NCBI GenBank assembly: GCA_937888905.1
Contig: CALATA010000004.1
Coordinates: forward strand, 496,001-560,000
Reading direction: 5' to 3'
Length of the DNA stretch: 64,000 nt
Source of the DNA: Terrimonas sp937888905
Lineage (GTDB): Bacteria > Bacteroidota > Bacteroidia > Chitinophagales > Chitinophagaceae
The notes under the pieces were generated by a model. That model did not search any database and was not told the origin of the DNA. It saw only the letters and a list, made by a program, of their open reading frames with translations. Positions within the stretch are counted from its first letter, which is position 1. Every line of letters begins with the position of its first letter. Of this stretch, positions 8,014 through 15,963 are shown piece after piece. A program made the translations under genes and the position numbers.

Positions 8014-8149
8014 GTTTTTTTGTTCGGGTAAAATATGGATTTCCTGTCTAAAGGTCAGGAATAATTTATGGCAGTCTATTTTCTGAAGTATTCCGGTAGC
8101 GGATTGAACACCCGTATATGTATCAGGTGCTTTGCCTTAACAAAAAAGC

Positions 8150-8410
8150 ATGGCAATGGCTCAGGCAAAACATAACCACGGCAAACAACATCCCCGGGTG
8201 CGCACCCTCAAAGTCTACGATAAAATATTTATACGTGCCCGGTTTCTTGGCTGTCGGTATCCGGTAGTGTTTCCGGAAATACGGTTGATCGGCAAATGGC
8301 TGGAGGATTGCGGTTTTGAACCCGGACAGCATATAGACGTAATTACCGAACGCAATAGGCTGATCATTATCCATAGCTGGCCTGATAATGAAGGAAAGGA
8401 AATTTCGTAA
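8150..8410 (+). CDS. symE: SymE-family type I toxin
   Basis: 86 residues matching the SymE domain in order: RTLKVYDKIF at residues 18-27, then PEIRLIGKWLEDCGFEPGQH and IDVITERNRLIIIH. In E. coli, SymE is an SOS-induced AbrB-fold protein held off by an antisense RNA (SymR); it cuts RNA and compacts the nucleoid when overproduced. No antitoxin RNA can be read from sequence alone, though one would be expected antisense to the 5' end. It is transcribed away from the XRE/HNH/vsr block, next to a frameshifted gene and a hairpin-rich stretch, a typical accessory setting. An overlapping minus-strand frame at 8123-8374 is its shadow. Confidence 0.85.
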   Translation: MAMAQAKHNHGKQHPRVRTLKVYDKIFIRARFLGCRYPVVFPEIRLIGKWLEDCGFEPGQHIDVITERNRLIIIHSWPDNEGKEIS

Positions 8411-8451
8411 TTATGTTAAGTAAGTAAATAAATCTGTATTTAAAAACTGCA

Positions 8452-8800
8452 ATGAATCAGGATACTATAAAAACAGAAGGTAGCGTAAAAACATTTGAAG
8501 TAATCATTCGTTTAGTCAATCTTGATAAAGAACGCAGTGTATTTTTCAATCAACGTGATTTTGATTATGAACCTCGTGCCAATACCTGGATACTGCTGGT
8601 ATTGTGCATGCGAGACATGGAGCCGTTGAACTACCTGATACCAACCACGGTATTTGCAGCGCCGAACGATGTTTTTATCAGCAACGAACAACCGTCGATT
8701 CCGGCATTTATCCACCTGGGAAATAAAAGTGTTTACCAAAGCCATTCCGAAGCTGAGCCATTATGCGCTGGAAGTGCTAACTGGTCTGGATCGGCCTTGA
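8452..8800 (+). pseudogene. Frameshifted hypothetical gene
   Basis: The frame starting at 8452 reads as a sensible protein through residue about 88 (NQRDFDYEPR, LVLCMRDMEP, YLIPTTVF, DVFISNEQP) and then becomes implausible. From 8717 a +1 frame reads WEIKVFTKAIPKLSHYALEV and ends at TGA 8798-8800. That continuation fits small Bacteroidota proteins that pass from an 'IPTTVF...NEQP' block to a 'WEIKVF...IP.LS.Y' block. A single indel near 8711-8717 therefore seems to have broken the gene. I do not know the function of the intact family. It lies 41 bases after symE and is followed at once by a long hairpin. Confidence 0.65.
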
Positions 8801-8815
8801 AAAAATGGCGTTAAG

Positions 8816-8928
8816 AAAATTATGCAGTAAGCCGTTAAGAAGCCGCCACTGTTAGAGCCTGGCAGTTACTATTTACCGTAACGTAATCTGCGGCGAGTTT
8901 GGCAGCTTTAGGCTTACAGCGTAATTTT
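8816..8928. repeat. Long imperfect hairpin 1
   Basis: The 18-base arms at 8816-8833 and 8911-8928 (AAAATTATGCAGTAAGCC on the left) pair at 16 of 18 positions. Pairing continues inward imperfectly to an inner stem, GTTAC 8865-8869 with GTAAC 8878-8882. The 113-base element starts just after the broken gene. It could be a miniature mobile element or a structured RNA. The integron attC core GTTRRRY was not found at its ends. Confidence 0.6.
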
Positions 8929-9039
8929 TAGTCAAATTTTTTCAGAGCAAGGCACATTGCATTTTTTACGGGCCAGCTAAGCGACCATCTTTTGGAAACG
9001 GGTGTTTTTGGGGCAGGAAAACTTTAAAGACATAAACAT

Positions 9040-9124
9040 GCCATAGCGCCGATGGTGCTAGTAAAATTTTCCGGCGTAAGTTTTTCAAACGCAGGAAATT
9101 TTACCAGCCATTGGCGTGTATGCC
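9040..9124. repeat. Long imperfect hairpin 2
   Basis: The arms at 9040-9077 and 9089-9124 pair over about 35 bases with a few mismatches and bulges. The most regular part is CTAGTAAAATTTTCC against GGAAATTTTACCAG. The loop is 11 bases. A small TGCGC/GCGCA hairpin follows at about 9126-9142. No gene overlaps it convincingly. Confidence 0.6.
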
Positions 9125-9159
9125 ATGCGCTATTTAGGCGCAGCCCGGATCGCAGCGGA

Positions 9160-9368
9160 GACATAATGTCAAATTATAGGACAAACCTTTCAGCAGCTGT
9201 AAAGCTCATCGTTTACACCGGAACTATTCTCTACATTAACTAGGAACGGAATCTATTTTTTATTTACCCACAGGGCGAGCGCAGCGCAGACATAATATAC
9301 CATACCATTATAGGACAGCCGGCTAGCCCAAAGCGCCGCACGTTTTGTCCTATAATTTACATTATGTT
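9160..9368. repeat. Inverted repeats with an internal third copy (MITE- or att-like)
   Basis: A 27-base sequence at 9160-9186 (GACATAATGTC then AAATTATAGGAC) is repeated in inverted orientation at 9342-9368 and, less well, in direct orientation at 9289-9318. The first and third copies have near-identical outer ends (ACATAATGT), as expected for terminal inverted repeats of an element of about 206 bases. The two direct copies are each preceded by a similar GC-rich stretch containing CGCAGCG. No transposase or recombinase lies inside. The stretch 8801-9402 otherwise shows no gene. Confidence 0.55.
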
Positions 9369-9402
9369 AAGTAGATATTCGACCTCCTCAAACCCTCCAC
9401 CA

Positions 9403-9430
9403 CAAAAAACGGCGACCCGAAGGCCGCCGT
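9403..9430 (-). terminator. Intrinsic terminator after the TPR gene
   Basis: On the minus strand the stem ACGGCGGCC-TTCG-GGTCGCCGT (one G-U pair) is followed by a run of T. It lies 25 bases past the stop of the TPR gene, so it ends the gyrA-TPR transcription unit. Confidence 0.85.
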
Positions 9431-9454
9431 CAATAATATACATTCCTTAAAAGC

Positions 9455-10780
9455 TTATTTCAGCTTGTCATCCAGGTCATTCCACTTCTTCTCCGCCGCA
9501 ATATACTTGTTCAGATCCGCCCCTTTCGCGCCTTCACGCTTGTAGGAATAGTATTGCGCCAGGCTTCCCACAATCAGCTTGTATTGACGTTTTTCCACTT
9601 TGTCCAGCTCAGGCTTCTTGGCAAACAGTTCAGCCGCTTTTTCAAAGTATTCACGTCCCTGGTCGTAAGTCGCATCGTACTGCTTTTTCAGTTCAGCTTT
9701 CTTCGTGTTGTCAGCCGCCGTGGCTTTACCACCGGGACGCTTGCGGATCTCGGTTTCCACCTCGGTCATTTCGTTTTGCTTTCTGTCGGCTTTGTTCATG
9801 AAGTGATCACCTATATATATGAACGCCTGCGCAGCTTTGTCGGGATTCGCCGTTGCAGCTTTGTTCAGCGATGTGATCATTTTTCCTTCCAGTTCTTCGG
9901 CATTGGCTGGCTGCACAGCTCCCTCTTTGCGGGAGTTCAGCGTGTCATATAACAGTTCGCCCAATCCCATGTTCGCTTTGTAGTTCTCCGGATCTTTTGC
10001 CAACACGCCCTCCAGCGCTTTTACCTGCGCATCAAATCCTTCTACTGTGCCAATCGCAAAGTCCACTTTGTCGTAGTTAAAGTAATCGCTTTTCGGATAC
10101 AGTTCTTTACCCAGGGCTTTGTATTTCTCGAAGTTGGCGTCGTCTTTCTTTTCCGCATAGTAACGCACCAGGTAACGGTACACTTCCTCGTAGTCCGGTG
10201 TGTTCAGTTTCAGTCCGGCAAGGCGCGTGTAGTATTTAACGGCTTCTCCCTCTTTTTTTGCATTGTCGGCCACCACCGCCGCCAGGATGAGCGCGTTCGT
10301 GTCGGCCGTTACTGTCCAGAGTTTTTTATCTGTCATCAGATCGCCAAGCACCACCGCTTTTTCGAGATTGGGCAGGCCCGCCTCCCAGCTTTTGTCGAGG
10401 TAGTTTCTGAATCCCGCATTGAAGTAGCCTGCATATATGTTACCGATCGTATTGGCATATTCAGCGTCCGCGATCAGTTTCATTTCCGGATCCATTTCGC
10501 GGAATTTCAGGAAAGCGGCGTAGGCTTCTTCACGCAGTTGCGCAGCTTCTGTCGCCGGCAGTGTGGTATCCAGTGCCAGCGCCGAGTATACCGTTGCTTT
10601 TTGCATATATCCTTCGGGTTTTGACGTGTATTTCGCATTCGTCATACCCTTGTCAACCGTTGCCTTGGCATTTTTGTATTGACGCAGCAACAGCAGGTTT
10701 TTGACATCTTCATACCGTTGGGCGCCTGCAGTCACCGCAAGCAAGCTCATCGTTAATAAAAGAATACTGAACTTTTTCAT
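9455..10780 (-). CDS. Secreted TPR-repeat protein
   Basis: 441 residues beginning with a clear signal peptide (MKKFSILLLTMSLLAVTAGA, cleavage before QRY). The mature protein is almost wholly helical with several tetratricopeptide-like units (for example around YMQKATVYSALAL, YKANMGLGELLYD and AAQAFIYIGDHFM) and a Lys-rich C-terminus. It presumably acts as a periplasmic protein-binding scaffold; no catalytic residues are seen. It starts 50 bases after the end of gyrA on the same strand and is probably cotranscribed with it, an arrangement without an obvious functional link. Confidence 0.85.
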   Translation of the reverse strand: MKKFSILLLTMSLLAVTAGAQRYEDVKNLLLLRQYKNAKATVDKGMTNAKYTSKPEGYMQKATVYSALALDTTLPATEAAQLREEAYAAFLKFREMDPEMKLIADAEYANTIGNIYAGYFNAGFRNYLDKSWEAGLPNLEKAVVLGDLMTDKKLWTVTADTNALILAAVVADNAKKEGEAVKYYTRLAGLKLNTPDYEEVYRYLVRYYAEKKDDANFEKYKALGKELYPKSDYFNYDKVDFAIGTVEGFDAQVKALEGVLAKDPENYKANMGLGELLYDTLNSRKEGAVQPANAEELEGKMITSLNKAATANPDKAAQAFIYIGDHFMNKADRKQNEMTEVETEIRKRPGGKATAADNTKKAELKKQYDATYDQGREYFEKAAELFAKKPELDKVEKRQYKLIVGSLAQYYSYKREGAKGADLNKYIAAEKKWNDLDDKLK

Positions 10781-10830
10781 TGATGTTATTAATTGATGAA
10801 AAAAATAAGCTTTCTTATCCCGGTTTCCTT

Positions 10831-13434
10831 TTATGCTACCGGTGGTTGTTCTTCTTCTGATGCATTTTCTGCCGGAGGAGTTGCGTCACCCGGGGTTTCA
10901 GTACTTCCTTCCACCGCCGGCGTTTCGCCTTCCATTATTTCCACCTGGATTTCTTCCTCATCCAGTTGCGTGATCGCGGCAATTTCATCTCCTTCGTCGA
11001 TGCGGATCAGTTTTACACCCTGCGTCGCACGTCCTAATTCGCTGATATTGGCCACTTTCATCCGGATGGTTACACCACTTTTACAGGTGATCATCAGGTC
11101 TTCAGATTGTGATACGGCCAGCATGCCCACCAGGTTGCCTGTTTTTTCGGTTACACTGATCGTTTTCACGCCTTTGCCACCGCGGTTGGTAAACCGGTAT
11201 TCGTCGAATGCAGTACGCTTTCCAAATCCTTTCTCGCTGACTACCAACACGGTTTTGGATGCGTCAGTCTCAGGATTTACACAAATCATACCAACAACTT
11301 CGTCTTTTGCATCGTCTACTTCGATACCGCCAACACCGATTGCGCCACGTCCGGTCGGACGTACACTTTTCTCGGAGAAACGGATTGCGCGGCCACTTTT
11401 GACGGCCATCATGATTTCGCTGTTGCCGTCGGTCATGCGCGCTTCGAGCAGCTCATCACCTTCTATTACGGTGATCGCATTTACACCGGTCGTACGCGGA
11501 CGGCTGAAGTCAACCAGCGCTGTTTTTTTGATCACACCTTTTTTGGTACACAATACGATGTTGTGTCCGCTCACGAATTCTTCGTCTTTCAGGTCTTTCA
11601 CATCCAGTATCGCGCGCACTTTGTCACCCGGGATCAGTTGGATCAGGTTCTGGATCGCACGGCCTTTACTGGTTTTCTCGCCTTCCGGTATCTGGTATAC
11701 ATTGAGCCAGTAACATCTTCCTTTTTCTGTGAAGAAAAGAAGTGTATGGTGGGTGGATGCTACAAACAGGTGCTCGATATAATCTTCGTCGCGTGTTTTG
11801 CCGCCTAATACACCACGGCCACCACGGCGTTGCGAACGGAATTCATCCGCCGGTGTACGCTTGATATAGCCGAGATGCGAGATGGTGATCACTACGTCTT
11901 CTTCCTTGATCAGATCCTTAATGCTGACTTCATTGTCGAGGTAAGTGATCTCGCTTTTACGTTTGTCGCCGTATTTATCTTTGATTTCGGTGAGCTCGGT
12001 TTTGATGATTTCATAACGACGGCCTTCGTTGCCCAGGATATCACGCAGATCGGCGATCAACGTCATCAGTTGATCGTATTCTTCTTTGATCTTCTCGCGC
12101 TCCATGCCCGTCAGACGTTGCAGACGCAATTCGAGAATGGCGCGGGCCTGGATTTCATCGAGCCCCCAGCCGGCATTGATCAACGCTTCGCGTGCTACAT
12201 CCGGTGTGGAAGATGCACGAATCAGCGCAATCACTTCGTCCAGGTGATCCAGCGCAATCAGGTAACCCTGCAGTATGTGGGCGCGTTTTTCCGCTTCGCG
12301 TAATTCATATTGCGTGCGGCGTGTTACCACTTCGTGACGGAATTCAACGAATTCGCTGATGAGATCTTTCAGGTTCAGCGTGCGCGGACGGCCTTTTACA
12401 ATCGCCACGTTGTTGATACCAAAAGATGTTTGTAGTTCTGTATGCTTGTACAACTGGTTGATGACAACGTTGGCTACGCCGTCACGTTTCAGATCCAGTA
12501 CAATACGTGTACCTTCTTTGTTGTTGGATTCGTTGTTTACGTGTGCAACGCCTTCGATCACTTTTTCATTGACCAGTTCGCCAATGCGGTTGGTCAGTGA
12601 GTCGCGGTTTACCTGGTAAGGCACTGCCGTGATGATGATCTGTTCACGTCCGCTGGGTTTGGTTTCCACGGTCAGTTGACCGCGCACTACTACCCGGCCG
12701 CGTCCGGTATGCATGCCTGCTTTTACGCCTTCCATACCGTAGATGATGCCACCGGTCGGGAAGTCGGGCGCCTTCACGTGTTCCATCAGCTCATCGATCG
12801 TGATCTCGCGATTGTCGATATAAGCTATGCAGCCGTCGATCACCTCGGAGAGGTTGTGCGGCATCATGTTCGTGGCCATACCTACGGCGATACCGCTGGA
12901 GCCGTTCACCAGCAATTGCGGAATACGGGTAGGCAGGATGGATGGTTCTTTTTCCGAGTCGTCGAAGTTGAGCTGGAAATCGACAGTATCTTTTTCGATA
13001 TCGTCGAGCATGTGCTCGCCGAGTTTCGCCAGTCTTACTTCCGTATAACGCATGGCCGCCGGATCGTCTCCGTCCTGGTTACCAAAGTTACCCTGACCGT
13101 CTACCAGGGTGTAACGCATGTTCCAGTCCTGGGCCAGACGCACCATAGCGAAGTATACCGAGCCGTCACCGTGCGGGTGATATTTACCCAGCACTTCCCC
13201 TACCACTCTCGCTGACTTTTTGTACGGTTTGTTGGCATTAAGACCGAGTTCATTCATCGCAAACAGGATGCGGCGGTGAACGGGTTTGAAACCGTCGCGC
13301 ACATCCGGCAGCGCCCGCCCCACGATCACCGACATGGAATAGTCGATGTAGGCGGTTTTCATTTGCTCTTCGATGTTGACAGGAATGATCCGGTTAGTAT
13401 CCTGGGTTTCCTGTGGGCCGAAATTTTCTTCCAT
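10831..13434 (-). CDS. gyrA: DNA gyrase subunit A
   Basis: 867 residues. It introduces negative supercoils together with GyrB by cutting and resealing both DNA strands in the cytoplasm. The N-terminal breakage-reunion domain has catalytic Y130 (AAMRYTE). The C-terminal domain carries the GyrA box QRRGGRG (535-541), which separates gyrase from topoisomerase IV. The tail is acidic and Glu/Pro-rich. In the quinolone-binding helix (HPHGDGSVYF) the residues aligned with E. coli S83 and D87 are G91 and F95, where Ser/Thr and Asp/Glu are usual. The start at MEENFG is supported by the long upstream gap and a good promoter match. A secreted TPR gene follows closely. Confidence 0.97.
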   Translation of the reverse strand: MEENFGPQETQDTNRIIPVNIEEQMKTAYIDYSMSVIVGRALPDVRDGFKPVHRRILFAMNELGLNANKPYKKSARVVGEVLGKYHPHGDGSVYFAMVRLAQDWNMRYTLVDGQGNFGNQDGDDPAAMRYTEVRLAKLGEHMLDDIEKDTVDFQLNFDDSEKEPSILPTRIPQLLVNGSSGIAVGMATNMMPHNLSEVIDGCIAYIDNREITIDELMEHVKAPDFPTGGIIYGMEGVKAGMHTGRGRVVVRGQLTVETKPSGREQIIITAVPYQVNRDSLTNRIGELVNEKVIEGVAHVNNESNNKEGTRIVLDLKRDGVANVVINQLYKHTELQTSFGINNVAIVKGRPRTLNLKDLISEFVEFRHEVVTRRTQYELREAEKRAHILQGYLIALDHLDEVIALIRASSTPDVAREALINAGWGLDEIQARAILELRLQRLTGMEREKIKEEYDQLMTLIADLRDILGNEGRRYEIIKTELTEIKDKYGDKRKSEITYLDNEVSIKDLIKEEDVVITISHLGYIKRTPADEFRSQRRGGRGVLGGKTRDEDYIEHLFVASTHHTLLFFTEKGRCYWLNVYQIPEGEKTSKGRAIQNLIQLIPGDKVRAILDVKDLKDEEFVSGHNIVLCTKKGVIKKTALVDFSRPRTTGVNAITVIEGDELLEARMTDGNSEIMMAVKSGRAIRFSEKSVRPTGRGAIGVGGIEVDDAKDEVVGMICVNPETDASKTVLVVSEKGFGKRTAFDEYRFTNRGGKGVKTISVTEKTGNLVGMLAVSQSEDLMITCKSGVTIRMKVANISELGRATQGVKLIRIDEGDEIAAITQLDEEEIQVEIMEGETPAVEGSTETPGDATPPAENASEEEQPPVA

Positions 13435-13561
13435 TGTGTTGAAGTTAAGATCCGAATGACAGGCCTTTTACCTGCCACTTCCCTGCTGTGTCTGTAGCCT
13501 TATAATTAATTCATTTTCAAGGCAATTGTCCTCAGTGTCGGACGTTCGCAGGTGAAGCCCG

Positions 13562-13569
13562 CAAATTTA
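13562..13569 (-). promoter_or_regulatory. gyrA promoter -7 element
   Basis: On the minus strand TAAATTTG matches TAnnTTTG exactly, about 128 bases upstream of the gyrA start, implying a leader of about 120 bases. The gap 13435-13734 otherwise holds the dyad at 13618-13636 and a GGGT/ACCC hairpin just to its left. Confidence 0.5.
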
Positions 13570-13617
13570 ACTTTTCTGACAGTTAAATCCGATAAAAAAC
13601 CAGGGTTTTTTACCCTA

Positions 13618-13636
13618 GTTATCCACCTTGGTGGAT
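13618..13636. promoter_or_regulatory. DnaA-box-like dyad between gyrA and a divergent gene
   Basis: ATCCACC-TT-GGTGGAT (13621-13636) is a perfect dyad. With flanking bases its left half reads TTATCCACC, eight of nine positions of the DnaA box TTATCCACA. A second small hairpin, GGGT/ACCC around a T-run, lies directly to the left. It sits between the divergent gyrA promoter and the gene starting at 13735. Confidence 0.4.
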
Positions 13637-13734
13637 TAACAATCAATTAGTAAGAACCGGCCAGTTTATAACAGAGCTTTTACACTTGGCGGCACAAATT
13701 TTTCGTTCTTTCACAGAAGCAAAAATGTGGATCA

Positions 13735-15183
13735 ATGGGAACTTATCTGCTGTTGCGCGATAACAAAGAAAACGGGCCTTACACGCTCGATCAGCTTTTG
13801 TCCTTCGGACTTAAAGCGTATGACCTTGTCTGGATCAACGGTCGCAGCGCCGCATGGCGCTATCCGAGCGAGATCGAAGAACTGCGTCCGTACGCGCCGG
13901 TCGTGGAGGAACAACCCTTCGACCGGTTTTACAAGAAACCGGAAGATAAAGTACAACCCCAGCCAAAGCCTGTCCAGGATGCGCCCCAACCCGCTTACCA
14001 GGCTTATCAGCCCAAGATCACTACGCAGGTCGAGGAAAAGCCTGCCAAAAAAGAACCCGCCCGCAAATCGGTTTTTGTAACCTTACCCGCAACACCGATT
14101 GAGGACTATACCGAAATCGACCAGGCACCCGTTCTATCCGAAGAGCCCGCCCCGACCATCAAAGTCGTGGAAAACAAAGAAACCGTTCACACCAAATTTT
14201 CCCAACCGCTCGATGAAATCAAGGAGCAATACGTTAAAACTTTACTCGATCGCAAGCAAAAGATCAGCCGCCGCAGCGTCTGGATGCAGCAGCTACGCAT
14301 CGCCGGTATCATGGTCCTGTTGATCGGCGGCGGCATTTTCCTCGGCTGGGCTATGAGCAACCGCGGCGAGGCACCGCATTTACCAGGTGGTCCAACCAGG
14401 CAACTGGCACTGGCCGCCAACCAGGAGGAGACAGTTCAAACGGATCCCATCCCTGACAATGATCCGTCAACACCTGCCGCTGTGCAGGAAGGTGTGGTGC
14501 TGTCCACCAGTGCCGAAGAACAAACCGAAGCGGATATCAAACTAAAAGAAGCACGCGACGCTGCTGCCAAAGAGGCACGTCTCCGCAAGATCATCGCCAA
14601 CTCCCCTCCGCCTACACCCGAGGAAAAAATGCTGGGCGAAGTGACCGCCAGGAAAGAACAGCCTCCGGTAAAAACAGAGCCCAGCCGCGGCGCAAAAGCC
14701 GTCATGACCAAATCCGATCCGCAAAAAGCACCTGCTGTTGAAGAGGCGGACAGCTATCAACGTGTCAGCACAAATGCTGCCACCGGCGAACGCAACCGGT
14801 CCTCCAGAGGCAATCAGGATAATGTTGAAAATAAATCAACTAGACGGTCTGTTTCAAATTCTGGTTTAAAAGAAAGCAATGCGCTGATTGCCTCCGGCCG
14901 CGACGTGCCGAGAGAAGTAACCGTGCTCAGCAACAACTATAAACGCGTGCCCTTCGGCGGCATTCGTGATCTCCGCCTCACCGTCTACAACCGCTCGGAC
15001 GATCCGCTGGAAAAAGTGATCGTGGAACTGAAATACATGAAACCCGGCGAACAGGTACTGAAAACACAGTGGATCGAGTTTCCTGCAATAGATGCCAAAT
15101 CGTCGGCTACAATCAGGATGCCCGATACCAACCGCGGTATCGACGTCACCTACCAAATCTCCTCGGTGGTGAAAGCGCGGTAA
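13735..15183 (+). CDS. GYF_2-domain single-pass membrane protein
   Basis: 482 residues in three parts. Residues 1-55 are a GYF_2 (DUF4339) domain, with the diagnostic GPYTLDQLLSFGLKAYDLVW and a following Trp. A Pro/Glu/Lys-rich linker leads to one membrane helix at about 188-207 (IAGIMVLLIGGGIFLGWAM). A low-complexity periplasmic stretch ends in a compact C-terminal beta domain (about 395-482) with an immunoglobulin-like look. The domain order predicts a cytoplasmic GYF_2 peptide-binding module anchored to the inner membrane with an extracytoplasmic sensor or binding domain. The partner is unknown. It is divergent from gyrA and followed closely by ung. Confidence 0.8.
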   Translation: MGTYLLLRDNKENGPYTLDQLLSFGLKAYDLVWINGRSAAWRYPSEIEELRPYAPVVEEQPFDRFYKKPEDKVQPQPKPVQDAPQPAYQAYQPKITTQVEEKPAKKEPARKSVFVTLPATPIEDYTEIDQAPVLSEEPAPTIKVVENKETVHTKFSQPLDEIKEQYVKTLLDRKQKISRRSVWMQQLRIAGIMVLLIGGGIFLGWAMSNRGEAPHLPGGPTRQLALAANQEETVQTDPIPDNDPSTPAAVQEGVVLSTSAEEQTEADIKLKEARDAAAKEARLRKIIANSPPPTPEEKMLGEVTARKEQPPVKTEPSRGAKAVMTKSDPQKAPAVEEADSYQRVSTNAATGERNRSSRGNQDNVENKSTRRSVSNSGLKESNALIASGRDVPREVTVLSNNYKRVPFGGIRDLRLTVYNRSDDPLEKVIVELKYMKPGEQVLKTQWIEFPAIDAKSSATIRMPDTNRGIDVTYQISSVVKAR

Positions 15184-15232
15184 GCTTTTTTGCCACTGAA
15201 GCCGTACCTTGCTGCCGCTTAAGTATCATCGT

Positions 15233-15907
15233 ATGGCCGACGTAAAAATCGAAGAAAGCTGGAAAAAGGTATTGCACGCAGAATTCAACAAGCCTTATTT
15301 TCAAAACATCATTTTACACCTGAAAACGGAAAAGACGCAGGGCAAGACCATCTACCCGCCCGGCCCTTTTATTTTCAATGCGTTCAATACGACGCCGCTT
15401 TCGAAAGTGAAAGTGGTGATTCTCGGCCAGGATCCTTATCATGGCCCGGGCCAGGCACATGGCCTTTGCTTTTCCGTGCAGAACGGCGTGCCGGCACCTC
15501 CTTCTCTCGTTAATATTTTTAAAGAACTCCGTGATGATATCGGCATGGAGATTCCCATGCACGGCAACCTCACCAGGTGGGCGGAGCAAGGTGTGTTCCT
15601 GCTCAACGCTTCGCTTACCGTACGCGCCGGCGAGCCGATGAGTCACGCAAAGATCGGCTGGGCTACTTTCACCGACGAGGTGATCAAAACCATTTCGGCG
15701 GAATGTGTGCATGTCGTGTTTTTGTTGTGGGGGAAATTTGCACAGGAAAAAAGCGCACTCATCGACGGCACCAAACATCTCATCCTTAAAGCAGCGCATC
15801 CCTCGCCGTTGTCTGCTCACAATGGATTCCTGGGATGTAAGCATTTTTCCAAAACAAATGAATACCTGATGCAGCAGGGCATTCCTCCGGTAGACTGGCA
15901 GCTCTGA
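15233..15907 (+). CDS. ung: Uracil-DNA glycosylase
   Basis: Family 1 uracil-DNA glycosylase, 224 residues from the ATG at 15233. A TTG at 15209 would add eight poorly conserved residues. It removes uracil from DNA to start base-excision repair. The water-activating motif GQDPYHGPGQAHG (65-77, catalytic D67) and the C-terminal DNA-intercalation motif HPSPLSAHNGFLGC are both intact, as is PPSLVNIFKEL in the middle. Length and motif spacing are normal. Confidence 0.96.
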   Translation: MADVKIEESWKKVLHAEFNKPYFQNIILHLKTEKTQGKTIYPPGPFIFNAFNTTPLSKVKVVILGQDPYHGPGQAHGLCFSVQNGVPAPPSLVNIFKELRDDIGMEIPMHGNLTRWAEQGVFLLNASLTVRAGEPMSHAKIGWATFTDEVIKTISAECVHVVFLLWGKFAQEKSALIDGTKHLILKAAHPSPLSAHNGFLGCKHFSKTNEYLMQQGIPPVDWQL

Positions 15908-15916
15908 CCAATGCCT

Positions 15917-15924
15917 TACTTTTG
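15917..15924 (+). promoter_or_regulatory. Promoter -7 element for plsC
   Basis: TACTTTTG followed by C matches TAnnTTTG exactly, 40 bases upstream of the acyltransferase start. No convincing -33 TTG at standard spacing. Confidence 0.45.
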
Positions 15925-15963
15925 CGCTGTGCGTATTCGTTTTGTTCAAAAGAAATTCAATAG

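Noticed and set aside
9052..9243. 63-codon plus-strand frame in the hairpin region
   Set aside because: It crosses the hairpin 2 arms and the first 27-base repeat; composition and position do not support a gene.
8816..9368. Integron attC sites
   Set aside because: The hairpins are large and imperfect as attC sites are, but the conserved GTTRRRY/RYYYAAC ends were not found and no integrase is nearby.
13435..13734. Replication origin near gyrA
   Set aside because: Only one DnaA-box-like dyad is present; there is no cluster of boxes, no A/T-rich unwinding region and no dnaA or dnaN gene in the window.
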